This document shows positions 1 through 11,159 of a stretch of DNA of 64,000 nucleotides, piece after piece (position 1 is the first letter of the stretch; each line of letters opens with the position of its first letter). Where the stretch lies: NCBI GenBank assembly GCA_022496805.1, contig CM040085.1, positions 47,211,811 to 47,275,810 of the forward strand. Reading direction: 5' to 3'. A program made the translations under genes and the position numbers. The notes beneath the pieces were generated by a model, which did not search any database, had not been told where the DNA came from, and saw only the letters and a program-made list of their open reading frames with translations. The DNA is from Pohlia nutans (Eukaryota; Streptophyta; Bryopsida; Bryales; Mniaceae).

Positions 1-516
1 GGCGGGATAGTGAAGATGGGAGTGCAACAAACAATCATTACAGTAAGGGCAGGGGCAACGACAATCATGAAGTTGTTAAGATCTGAGCCGTTGATCTACC
101 GCGCGAGTATATGGGAAAGCAGCATTCATTGAGCACTCTTACCATGCTGAGGTACCCCAATTAATTATTTCTAACGGCCTTTTACAAGCCTGAATATTTT
201 TCTAATGGTTAGGGATCTACATTTTGATCCCGGATGGTATTCATTTGGCTAGGCGGGTCCTCTCCACTCCTATACGGTTAAGAAAGGACGGCACATACTT
301 ACCAATCGATCGCAGTTCTCCATATCTATCCTTGCCAAATAGCATGGAGTGTTGCCGGACACATACGTCCCGCGGTGGTGTGAGCTTTGGCACAAAAATC
401 GCCCCCAAAACGAGGCGGGATTCTTGTGGTCAATCTACCGCTGTGCAGTGGCAGTTCATTGCAGGAGAGCGCAAATTGCACCCAAGATATAGACCTACCA
501 TATGCACCAGTTGTTG
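1..516. other. Unassigned sequence at left edge
   Basis: An open frame runs from about 224, but its composition and wording match no family I know. It may be part of the same decayed element as the fragment at 920-1228. I see no defined gene. Confidence 0.4.
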
Positions 517-688
517 CACTACTAGAAAATCCAACTATTCTGTTGATTCAGTCGCGTTGATCAAAGACAATTTTTTGTTGATTTTGACAGCAATCTGTTG
601 ATTCGGACAAAAACGCGACCAAATCAACAGAAAAGTGTCCGTGATCAACGCAACCGAATCAACAGAATAGTTGGATTTTCTAGTAGTG
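517..688. mobile_element. CACTA-ended MITE, 172 bp, copy 1
   Basis: Terminal inverted repeats begin CACTACTAGAAAATCCAAC and extend over about 40 bp with few mismatches. TTG flanks both sides (514-516, 689-691), the 3-bp target duplication expected of CACTA/En-Spm-type transposition. No coding capacity. Confidence 0.85.
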
Positions 689-700
689 TTGACGGTCTTG

Positions 701-872
701 CACTACTAGAAAATCCAACTGTTCTGTTGATTCAGTCGTGTTGATCAGGGACACTTTTATGTTGATTTGAGTAGCAATTTGTTGATTTAGACAAAAATGC
801 GACCAAATCAACAGAAAAGTGTCCCTGATCAACGCGACTGAATCAACAGAACAGTTGGATTTTCTAGTAGTG
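701..872. mobile_element. CACTA-ended MITE, 172 bp, copy 2
   Basis: Same family and length as the copy at 517-688, only 12 bp away and in the same orientation. TTG flanks both sides (698-700, 873-875). Confidence 0.85.
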
Positions 873-919
873 TTGTATAAGGCCTTGGCAATTCCGAGGA
901 TACTAGACCTTGGTCACTT

Positions 920-1228
920 TTGACTTGGCAACAATGCGTGCTTGGTTCCAAGTTACCCAGAAGATTGAAGAAAGAATCTACTATGTGGTCTTTCTTTCCT
1001 AGCTCGGTAATCTGGGTTAGCTGGTTGGATCGCAACACTATTTGTTTTGCTCGAAAAGAATGGAACCTTCCCAAACTTGAGGTGGTTTTCTGGGACTACT
1101 TCACTAATCACATGCGCCTTGTCTGGTTGAAGACCCTCACTTTGGTTGATCTCCACCCTGACAAAGCCGCCCGTTTTCTCTCAAAGTTCGTTAGCATCTG
1201 GCTTCAAACAGACTTCTTTGGCACCTAG
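920..1228 (+). pseudogene. Possible fragment of a LINE reverse-transcriptase C-terminal region
   Basis: The open frame contains FFPSSVIWVSWLDRNTICF, then W..PKLE..FWDYF and a stop. It resembles the IWxxWxxRNxxxF stretch at the end of many plant LINE-type reverse transcriptases (zf-RVT tail), from memory. No polymerase domain remains upstream; the MITE pair at 517-872 lies immediately before it. Confidence 0.4.
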
Positions 1229-1336
1229 ATCGATCGACATATTATTTGGTCTTTGCTTAGACCCTATATAGGTGACTTTGTATAGTATTATGCTTTGTGC
1301 TCGAAAACTTTTAATATTCTTTCGCCGAGGCTTTGA

Positions 1337-2366
1337 ACACGCAATTCGCTATTTATGCACTTGGTCAAGTGCGTTCATTTCATGAGCAAATCTTGCATAA
1401 AATATTTTGTGTAAAAAGTTCTCTAAAAAAGAACGATTTTGTCGTTCTACAATTACTTTCATTGTAAACAAACAATTATTTAATTTAATTTTTATTCTTA
1501 TCTTTATCTTTTATCTTTCTCTTTTATTTTATTTTTTCTTTTATCTTTTCTTTATCTTGTTTCATTTATCATATTTCTTTTTTGTCTTCAATTTCTTTTC
1601 CTTCTTGTCTTCCTTCTTGACTTCTTCTTTATCTTCTATTTTTTTTCATTCCTCTTGTGGCAGCTGCAAATCCTTCGCCCGCACCAAAGACAAAAAATAA
1701 ATTTAAAATAAATTTAAAATAAATAAAATAAATAAATAAAATCTATTTTTAGTCTACTGTGGGCTAGTGGGTGCGCGGCCGCGCACCCACTGCCTCATTT
1801 TCTCCTTTCTTCCTCTCTTCTCTCTCCCTCTCCCTCTTCCCTCTTCTTCTCTCTCCCCTCTCCCCTCTCCTCATATATATAGGGGAGAGAGAAGAAGAGG
1901 GAGAGAAGGAGACGGAGAGAGAAGAGAGGAAGAAAGGAGAAAATGAGGCAGTGGGTGCGCGGCCGCGCACCCACTAGCCCACAGCAGACTAAAAATAGAT
2001 TTTATTTTTTATTTTTTATTTTTTGTCTTTGGTGCGAGCGAAGGATTTGCAGTTGCCACAAGAGGAATGAAAAAAATAGAAGAAAAAGAAGAAGACAAGA
2101 AGGAAAAGAAATTGAAGACAAAAAAGAAATATGATAAATGAAACAAGATAAAGAAAAAATAAAAGAAAAAATAAAATAAAAGATAAAGATAAAAGATAAA
2201 GATAAGAATAAAAATTAAATTAAATAATTGTTTGTTTACAATGAAAGTAATTGTAGAACGACAAAAATGGTTGTTTTTTAGACAATTTTTTAGACAATAT
2301 TTTTAATGCTTCCGGGGACCAAGTGCATGATTATATGGCCAAGTGCGTAAATAGCGAATTGCGTGT
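1337..2366. mobile_element. Foldback element with GC-rich palindromic core, copy 1 (1030 bp)
   Basis: Ends are ACACGCAATTCGCTATTTA and its inverse. Both arms, several hundred bp each, are mirror copies with long pyrimidine runs on the left and purine runs on the right. Two 24-bp perfect palindromes containing GCGGCCGC (1767-1790 and 1951-1974) flank a 160-bp inner hairpin. No clear target duplication and no protein. Confidence 0.8.
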
Positions 2367-2452
2367 TTTTGGCTCTTGGTTCACTGTGATGATTCTTGTT
2401 CTTTCAAGGGAATAAAGCGTCATGTTGTTTCAAAACAATATATATATTATTT

Positions 2453-3003
2453 TTAACCCTTTAACGTCCCGATTTAACATTGTTTTCAAAGATTTGTTAT
2501 AAAATGTTTGATTGAAAACAAAAATGGAGTTGATGTACAAAGCAAAGTTGTAAATGTCTGTGAAGATCACATCGGTACGGTTGGATTTATCATATTATTT
2601 TTATTTGTTTTTTAAATTATTTTTGCAAGGTTTTAGATTCTTGAAATCCAATTAAAAATCCCAAATTAACACAAAAAAATTAAAAAATATTGTAATAAAA
2701 TTGGAATAACATGCACTACAAGATGGTATGGTTTCCATAATTTGATTCTACTTATTTTGGAAAATCATGTTTAAGGTCTCATTTTTTTAACTAAGAATGA
2801 AACTTGACATAAACCAATTGTGTTGTTTTCCAAAAAATCACAATATCTTATTTTGAAGATCCATACCATACAAATAATAGTCAACTAGCACAAGAACCAA
2901 AGGAAATTTCGATGGATGAAAAAATGTATAGGATGTAGTGTTGAGAAAGGTTGCAATCTGTTTTTTGTCCATTATATGGAGCAGAGGTGTGTCAAAGGGT
3001 TAA
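2453..3003. mobile_element. TTAA-flanked MITE, family R, copy 1
   Basis: The left end is TTAA-CCCTTTAACGTCCCG and the right end CAAAGGG-TTAA. Long internal similarity to 62661-63206, and in inverse orientation to the right part of 59899-61045. Non-coding. Confidence 0.85.
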
Positions 3004-3074
3004 TGTTTTTGTAAAACTAATGCTTCATAATGCACTTTTCAACAATTTTAAAATTAGTACTTCATTACATTTGT

Positions 3075-3251
3075 TAGGTTTCTATTGATTCGGTCACAAT
3101 TTTTCTCGAAGTACCTAAACCAACAGAAATCAGCCAATTTTTTTTGCTGCCTAACATAAACTTTGAAAATTAGTGAAATGGTCATTACAGTGCACGAAAC
3201 AACATAAATTTGTTGATTTTTTGTTTATTTGGTCACCATTTTCTAGTAGTG
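3075..3251. mobile_element. Decayed CACTA-ended MITE
   Basis: The right end TTTCTAGTAGTG and internal TTGTTGATT words recall the 172-bp family at 517-872. The left end is not definable. Confidence 0.35.
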
Positions 3252-3460
3252 CGATCATTGATCCAATTACTTGTCAATTGGGTTTGGACCAACAATTGAG
3301 TGGGTCGGGCCATAATGTAACTGAATGGGCTTTAGGTCTAATTTCTATGGGTGGATTTTTCATCAAAAGAAAAATCTTTAGGAACTTCAAGGGACCAAGT
3401 TCTACATTTCAAGTGAGATTTTGAAAAGAAAGTGGAGGAGAAGTTGTCATGAAGTATAGA

Positions 3461-3610
3461 CACTAAGAATCTTGTGTTTTTTATGACAAATTTTTTTTGG
3501 ACTTCCTGTTGTTTTTATGTTAACAATAACATCAAGATGTCTGGAAAAACAGTAAAAACAATTGGACGTCCAAAAAACTCCGTCATAAAAACCATGGGTT
3601 TCTTATAGTG
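3461..3610. mobile_element. CACTA-ended MITE-like inverted repeat
   Basis: Starts CACTAAGAATCTTG and ends inverse to CACTATAAGAAACCC, with matching inner blocks (TTTTTATGAC, TTTTTTGGAC). The 3-bp flanks do not match, so one end may be eroded. A foldback element begins 4 bp downstream. Confidence 0.6.
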
Positions 3611-3614
3611 TACT

Positions 3615-4465
3615 ACACGCAATTCACTAATTATGCACTTGGCCAAGTGCGCTCATTTCATAAGCAAATTTTGGCTTAAAAAAAATTTGTTTAAAAAGTT
3701 CTCTAAAAAACATCAATGTTGTCTTTCTACAATCTCTTACATTGTAAACAAACAATTCTTTTATTTAATTTTTATTCTTCTCTTTATCTTTTCTTTTATC
3801 TTTTCTTTTTATCTTGATTTCTTTCTTGTCTTCTTTCTTGTCTTCCTCTTGTCTTTCTTCTTGTCTTCCTTCTTGTCTTTCTTCTTGTCTTTTTTTTCTT
3901 CTTTTACTCTTTCTTCAGCTGTAGCTACTGAACCCTAAATGGTGGGAGCATAGCGGGAGGAAAAAAAAAAAAAAAAATCGCTTTACTCCCGCCGAAGTTT
4001 TCTATTTTTTGCTTTGCTCCCGTGAATGGGAGAGGGTCTTTGGGTGCGCGGCCGCACACCCAGCGGCTAAAAATAGAAATAAAATTTAAAAAAATTAAAA
4101 ATTAAAATAAAAACTTTTTTTTTTTTTTTTTTGGGTTTTTACTTTGCTCCTGCCGTTTATGGTTCAGCAGCTACAGTTGAAGAAAGAGTAGAAGAAGAAA
4201 AAAAAGACAAGAAGAAAGACAAGAAGGAAGAAAAGAAGAAAGACAAGAGGAAGACAAGAAAGAAGACAAGAAAGAAATCAAGATAAAAAGAAAAGATAAA
4301 GAGAAGAATAAAAATTAAATAAAAGAATTGTTTGTTTACAATGTAAGGGATTGTAGAAAGACAAGAATTGTCGTTTTTTTATTTTAAATTAGACAAAAAA
4401 AATTATGCGCATGGGGACCAAGTGCATGATTATATGGCTAAGTGCGTAAATAGTGAATTGCGTGT
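3615..4465. mobile_element. Foldback element with GC-rich palindromic core, copy 2 (851 bp)
   Basis: Same family as 1337-2366: ends ACACGCAATTCACTAATTA and inverse, pyrimidine-rich left arm, purine-rich right arm, and a near-perfect GCGGCCGC-centred palindrome at 4041-4062. The inner hairpin differs from copy 1. Confidence 0.8.
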
Positions 4466-5068
4466 TGTAGAAGTTTTTTTTTTTTTTTTAATTTATTGGC
4501 ACTCAAGTGGAATAAATCCCTAGGTGAATCCTAAAGGTTGTACTAGGGTGGAATATACGGAAGAGAATTTGACGGTTTGTGGGTTTGAACTTTTGACCTC
4601 ACCGAAACCAAGAAGCACCCCTACTGTAGCACTCCCCAAGGGTAGTTTAGCGTGATTTCGGACTCATTATGGACTTCATAGTAACTTCTTTCTAACCAAT
4701 CAAATTTGTTCATATTTCACCTTATGTAAGTCCATGGAGGTATGTACCACTTCATGGCAAAGTATGAGACAAACTGTAATACCATTGTTCCCCTCCACCT
4801 ACCTACTTCCATGTGCAACTTTTTAACCTTTAAACGTCTTTTCAAGTCCCACGGGCTTGATTTTCAAGGAATCTTGCTTCTAGCAAGAACACTACTCAAA
4901 TCCTTTGACTAGATATGGATCATTGGATGCACAAAGTGAGGCATTTGATCTACTTATTTGCAACGACAAATTCTTCCATGCTTGTTTGCAACGTTTAAAC
5001 CAAAGGTATTGGAGGATCTTGACCAAGTTCCTAATTGATTCCTCGTGCGCTTGTTTCTTTGTTGTGGA

Positions 5069-6212
5069 CAATGGTCTATATAAGTACCCCAAAAAGCCCT
5101 TTCAACTCTTAAATCAACCCTATAGCAACTTTGAACGAGTCCCTATTTAAACTAAAATAAAAAATAAATCGATTGGATGTGGTTTTGATTTCCTACACTC
5201 ATGAAGTCCACCAAAAAATTCACCTAAAAATTAAATTTTTTAAAAGATTTTAGAGAGAATTTTTGTACAAAAATCATAGTTTGTTCCAACTATTTAAAAA
5301 CATCCAAAACATGTGTTAAAAATATCCAATGATCTTATTTTGGTACTAATTTTTGATATGACGTACATCTAGATATTTTTTTATTTTAAATGATTAACTT
5401 GAAGGATTAAAAATATTATTTATTGTGTACTACAATGCCTGCAAATGCTGATTTTTGGCAAGTTTTTGCACAAAGCATAAAATCATGAAAATTAATTTAT
5501 TCAATTAAAAAGTTATATTTGGATTAAATTATTTCATGTCATCTACGTGTGGATATTTTTATAATTAAAAAAATATTAATTTCAGTTAATTGAAGTGGAA
5601 AATTTTGTCGAAATTTTGAACATATGTTTGTTTTCCCAAATTTCGATGAATTTGTCCATTTCAATTTACTAAAATTATAAATAAAATTATTATAAAAATA
5701 TCCACACCTAGATGACATTAAATACTTTGATTCAAGTTCAACTTTTTAATTGAATAAATTAAATTTCATGTTTTTATGTTTCATGGGAAAAATTGCCGAA
5801 AATCAGCATTTGCAGGCATTGTAGTACAAATATAATAATATTTTTAATCCTTCAAATTAATCATTTAAAATAACAAATATTTAGATGTCGTTCATATCAA
5901 AACCAGGTACCAAAATGACATCATTGGATATTTTAAACAATTTTTTTGGATGTTTTTAAATAATTGGGACAAATTTTGATTTTTGTACAAAAAGTCTCTT
6001 TTAAAATCTTTAAAATGCTTCAATTTTTACGTAATTTTTTTTTTGTATACTTCATGAGTGCAAAAAAATCAAAACCTTCTCCAGTTTGGGGTACCCATAT
6101 TGGATTCAAATTTATTTTTTATTTTATTTTAGAAAGAGACTCATTCAAAATTGCTATAGGTGTTAATTTAAGTGTTAAAAGGGCTTTTTGGGGTACCTAT
6201 ATCAGACCATTG
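5069..6212. mobile_element. Large foldback element, family B (1144 bp)
   Basis: Inverted ends read CAATGGTCT(GA)TATA.GTACCCC and continue as mirrored arms of roughly 500 bp each. A copy of the right arm only is at about 49215-49763, and a short element with related ends at 42880-43103. Confidence 0.8.
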
Positions 6213-6951
6213 CCCTTGTGATTGGTCATGCACCCATGCCCTGCCTAAATATATAATCTAAGTTCTTTCAGAGATCATGGATGCCCACTAAGGACCTAAA
6301 ATGTCGTTTAAGGGTTAAACCTATGGAAATTGGCTCTTACATGCGAGGATCTATTGGTCTTCCAAACAAGGGTTCACCGGGAATAAAGTTAAAAACCAAG
6401 TTCAAGTCTCAAGGACCACTGAATCATTCATTGATGTTTGCAAAAACTGAAAATAAACTCTTAGGTTCACCCATTTCGGTAAGGCATCGGTAGCTTTTAA
6501 GTTTCCGAGGATTTCTACCCATACATGGAAGGGGCCTTTAAGGTCGAATGTTCTATAACCACTACTGCCCCCATAATCACACTATAGACTTCCTTTGAGC
6601 CACCACCCAAATACCACCACATTTCAAGAGCAAACAGACGAATGATATGCCAAAGATTTCTCTCAAGTAGATAGACAAGTGGTTTTTGGATGTTGTCATG
6701 AGCGGACATAGTGGAACCTATATGACGATATGAGGTCACAAACCCAGTCACAAAGAACTTAAATTCACTTTCAAAATTTGTAGTGATTTCAATATTCGCA
6801 GTAAAATCTTACAGAAAAATTGCATTTTTTATGAACAAAATTTTCCTACGAAGGGAAATTAAAATTTCAAATATAGCTATGTTGAAAAATAGCACAAAAC
6901 CATAAGTTGGTGGTCATAGGATGTTCAACCTTAACCTTGACAAGAGGGTCC

Positions 6952-7525
6952 TTAACCCCTAAACGTTCTCACCCTCTTCAGATTTGGCAGTTTTCCAAAG
7001 ATGCATTATAAAATGCAACTAAGAGGCACATTTTCAACTTGATGAATGAATAAAAGTTGTACATTATGAATTTTAGATTCTATCCATATGGTTAGATTTG
7101 CAATTGCTATCACCAATATTTGTGTATAAAATTTAAAACTTAAAATTTAAACCTCTTTTGTAATATGATTACAAATAAGATATTGACAATCTAATAATGA
7201 AATTTGTTGTGATGGGTTGAAATGTAATGCTCTAAGTGTAGTGATTTTTAGAGATTTTTTGGTTGCTTAATTTTAGTAGTTGACTTTTTCAAGAGCACTT
7301 TTAGACTAAAATCTTTGAAATTTTGGGTGGAACACTACAACATGAAATGAGGCATAAAAATTCCACAAATCATCCCCTTTCTATTTGGATCACACATGCA
7401 CCAAGCTAACTTCCTTTAAAAGTTTCAGTAAAAAATCCACACTACAAAAAGTGCATGATGGATGAGAAACGGATTTCAAATCCGTACATCATGCAAAATA
7501 TGTATGGTTGGGCGGTTAGGGGTTA
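6952..7525. mobile_element. TTAA-flanked MITE, family Q (copy of 37110-37667)
   Basis: Begins TTAA-CCCCTAAACGTTCTCACCC and is similar for several hundred bp to 37110-37667 (AGATGCATTATAAAATGCAAC and more). The right end is probably GGTTAGGGG-TTAT near 7521; the last ~200 bp are less certain. Confidence 0.65.
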
Positions 7526-7766
7526 TAGGGTTGCCCAAAGAGCATCTCTAAAAGTCTACACGAGTTGCAGCCACCAAAAAAAAAACAACTACTGCCAACC
7601 TGCAATTAGCGCTGCTGGATAGCATTTTTGCTCTTTTTTAAAATAAAATAAAATATTTTTTCTCTTCACAGGTGTTGCCCGTCGATCATAGCTTCTTCCT
7701 TCCCCGATTCTTTCATTTGATTGTTGATTGTTCCACAATTGTCTAATTTAAGCGTATTTGCTAAAT

Positions 7767-7887
7767 TTAACCTCGTTTTTTCATCACTTTTCCAAAGCAC
7801 TCAAATTTGGTTGAGAAAATCCACTGATTTTCTCCATTACTCTCTTATAAACAAACCCATGGGGCTTTTTCGACATTTAAGGATTAA
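7767..7887. mobile_element. Internally deleted TTAA MITE, family P3, inverse orientation (121 bp)
   Basis: Flanked by TTAA on both sides. Its inverse matches the first ~100 bp of the elements at 23371 and 34471 (GCCCCATGGG, GTGGATTTTCTCAACC) and then jumps to a short end. Confidence 0.65.
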
Positions 7888-7964
7888 CTTATAGCAAACT
7901 GTGGAACAGTATGCAAGTTTGCAACTGAATGAACTGATCATCTAATGATGCATTGAATTAGTGG

Positions 7965-8445
7965 ATAGTTAGGAGTAGTTTTGTTCCAATGGCCCTCTGT
8001 CCGATGGGCACTCGGTCATTAGAGTTATCCGTAAAGTCCATCAAAGTTTGAAGAAGATACCACAAAATTTGCTTTATTATACTTATATTTGTTCACTCTA
8101 AATAGTTAAAAAGTATGGAAGATCTTGGTGGTCTACCATTATTAGGTGTGTAAGAGGTGTGTAAGAGCTTGGTGGTCTTCAAAAGTTTTTTAGCTTCTTT
8201 TTTAGTGCTAATTTTTTTTGAAGACCATCGAGCTCTTATACATTTGTTACTCATTTAATAATGATAAACCACCAATATCTTCCACACCTTTTAACTATTT
8301 GGAGTGAACAAATAAGAGTAAAATAAAGCAAAATTCATTGAAGATTCTTCAAATTCAAAGTGACTTTACGAATAACTCTATTGTCATTACGAACAGACAC
8401 TTTATTCATTCACGCCGACCTTGCAAGAGACCGGAGTTTCTATCT
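7965..8445. repeat. Dispersed repeat ending in TCTATCTATC, split by an insertion
   Basis: The flanks (TTTTGTTCCAATGGCCCT and CAGACACTTTATTCA) match the uninterrupted copy at about 28284-28410. The short (TCTA)n tail is typical of retroposon 3' ends. Class unknown. Confidence 0.6.
8021..8379. mobile_element. Inverted-repeat MITE with AGAGTTAT ends, 3-bp duplication ATT
   Basis: Ends AGAGTTATCCGTAAAGTC and the inverse of AGAGTTATTCGTAAAGTC, with largely mirrored arms. ATT is duplicated (8018-8020, 8380-8382); the empty site exists at 28332-28334 in the related repeat. Confidence 0.75.
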
Positions 8446-8532
8446 ATCTATCTGGGTGGTTAGGTTGGGAATTGAGCTGCACATTGCTAGGATTGGAGGC
8501 TTGTTCGGGGTCCACCTTGAAAAAGAAAAGGC

Positions 8533-9120
8533 TTAACCCCTAAACATCAGAGCGTTCAGAAAGTGGACAACTAACAGATTCAAACCCTTCTCATGTTCTC
8601 ATCAATGCTTGGATGAAAGTCATCCAATTTTTTGGAGATTCTTCACCAAGTTGTTGTCCTATCTAACGGTTGGGTTTAGTCATACTTGATTACATATTTT
8701 TCTAAAATTACAAATGTAGAAGTATGTCAAGTCGTTGACCAAGCCAAAATTACATTGACTATAGTTCAAAAGTGGCCTTGCAAAAATGAGGTCATAGATT
8801 TAAGAAACACAAAAATTTCAAAGAATCACCACGTTTAAGAGTATCTCATTTCAAATTCATTCCAACAAATTTTACTGAAAAAATATTAAAATTTTGTTTG
8901 TAATCGAATTTAGAAGGAATTTTTAATTTTAACTTTCAAATTTTATAATTAAATATTGGTGATAGTATTTGTGAATGAAACTGTATGGATGGAATCTAAA
9001 ATTCAAAATCTAGAATTTTCATTTGTATATCAATTCCAAAATATTCTTCTAAATAGTGGTTTATGATGCTTTTTCTCAAATTGTCAATTCCAGGGACACC
9101 CTGCTACGTTTAGGGGTTAA
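8533..9120. mobile_element. TTAA-flanked MITE, family S
   Basis: Begins TTAA-CCCCTAAACATCAG and ends CTACGTTTAGGGG-TTAA (588 bp). Non-coding, AT-rich interior. Confidence 0.75.
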
Positions 9121-11159
9121 TGTGCCAATTGTGAAAAAATAGCCTATTGAGAAGTCAGCGGCATTTAATAAATTAACCCAATTAGGCCACGTGGAGGTGC
9201 CAGCTGGGAACGAATTTGCCAGCTAGGCAAATTGCTATATGGAGCAGCATGACAAGGCATATGATGGCTAGGTAGGTGAAATTGCTATACCCAGGGGGCC
9301 TCACTGGGCTGCTCTCATTAACTGGGCTACAGCTAATGCTAGTCTGTGGGCTAATTGCGGGATTCCGCCGGCACGCCCCGCCTATCAATTCATACTCGGC
9401 ATAAGTTGCATTTGTGTCAGTCCGTCTGGATATATACTGTAACTGATGGCCCATTTAAAAAAATAAAATTGGATACAAACAAAGCAAAAACAAAATACAA
9501 ACCCACCCCACTGTGACCGGCGAGGCCGGTGACACCTAGGATTGATGGCCCATCCACACCAAGAAGCTTCATCACTTGCATTGCGTTCATGGAATGTTGC
9601 AAGGTAAATTTCGAAAATAATATACAATTTCTTGCAGTGTCAGAGCCTTGTCTCTTCGTGCTTTTGGCCAACGCATGTGTGTTTGTGGAGCATTAATATC
9701 TTGTAGCACCCAAAATGCGTTGGAGCAGCTTCTTGCATGCGTCAGGTTAAAAAAATTAATTTTCCAGGAGCTGACACTGTAGCTACCAAAAACTTACTTG
9801 ACGAACGCAGATTCTCTGCCGCACTCGCGTTGGGTGACTGCTGTGAATGGGCTATGAAGCAAAAACCGCACGATGTCGTGCATCGTCTGATAGGCCATTC
9901 ACATACATACACCTGAAACAAAGGTACTATAGAATGCTAATTATTTTGATTTTTTTCTTAACATTTAATTTACCAAAAAAATTAAGTGAATAGTTATTTG
10001 AAACCAATGACTAATATATAGGTTCAATTATTATATACAACAATGAGATCAATTCTCAAACACTTGATTCAACATTTGGCGGCTATTGATTGGCAACAAT
10101 GTGCTGTTTTTTAGGTAACTTTGTGTTGTCTTTTGGGTTCATGAAACGTAACTTCTACGAGGTCTAAAAATTAGTTATGGGGTACTTATCAGTTATGGGT
10201 ACCTAGCTTTACCTTAATGGCATATAGGTCGCATTGGAGCATTTTGTAAAGCTACAAAGACCCAAACCATTCCGCACCTAGTCTAGAATGACCTTAAACT
10301 ATCACGTGATGGAGAGGGGTACCTGTAAGGTGTTGCCGGGGTACCCAACGGGTTGGTGGTTCAATTCCGGCCGCAAAATCACCACTTTACCAGATGGAAA
10401 CTCTTTGACAATACTTTGGCAATAGGTTGCGAAAGCAACTCGTCAACTTTACCGCGGATTGCAAAGCAACTTGTGTGTCTCAAAAAAAAACCATTCCACA
10501 CCTGCAGGATTAAAGATGGGATCCGCCAATTGCTGTGCGATGTTGGATCGAACCAAACCTTCGGCTCATGTGCAGTGACCTACTATCCTCTGAATTAGAG
10601 TACCCAAGTCACCCCTTTATAAATTACCACCCAAATAAGATAAAAATTCATTGCAATCCACGTTAATTAAATATGCAGTTGTACTTTACTGGAACTAGAT
10701 CATGATGAAGTGAATGCCAATAAAATTGATTCAATAACAGAAAAAGCATATCATGGGCAGTTTTTGGAAAAGAAAGACTTGTGTTCATTTGTCTTTTACT
10801 GTGGGTCATGATATTTCAGAGTGAGGTTTTGAATTTGAGTCTACTTTTTGGGGACTGTATTGGGTTGCTCAATCTTTGCTGTGGGTGGGGTACGATGCAA
10901 GCTTCACCATGGACAAGACACCCATACCAAAAAAGAAAGAAAGTGGTAAGAAATAATGATAAGCCTGATAGCAAATAGGAACTAAAAGCCACAAAACCGC
11001 GTGGACGGACCCCCAGCATGCGGGCAGACGCAGGCTCTATGGAATCGCGCTGCCCGCTCCAGCCCGAGACAAAGCCGGGCCGTTATTCGCGCCCCTGCCC
11101 GAACTGCCCGGCCTACCTGGTATCCCCGGCTACCCAGGTCTAAAGGTCTAAAGCATGTG
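9121..11159. other. Unassigned, less repetitive stretch upstream of the PP2C gene
   Basis: Mixed composition without a recognisable gene. GGTTCAATTCC at 10358-10368 resembles a pol III B box as in tRNA-derived SINEs, but no good A box is visible. Part may be upstream regulatory DNA of the PP2C gene. Confidence 0.4.

Noticed and set aside
1764..1977. Nearly identical open frames on both strands with Ser/Phe-rich and Arg/Glu-rich wording
   Set aside because: They arise from the symmetric GC-rich core and purine/pyrimidine arms of a foldback element, not from a gene.
7446..7497. GCATGATGGAT ... ATCATGC hairpin considered as a separate MITE
   Set aside because: Short and imperfect, inside the poorly defined right part of the 6952 element; ends and duplication not definable.
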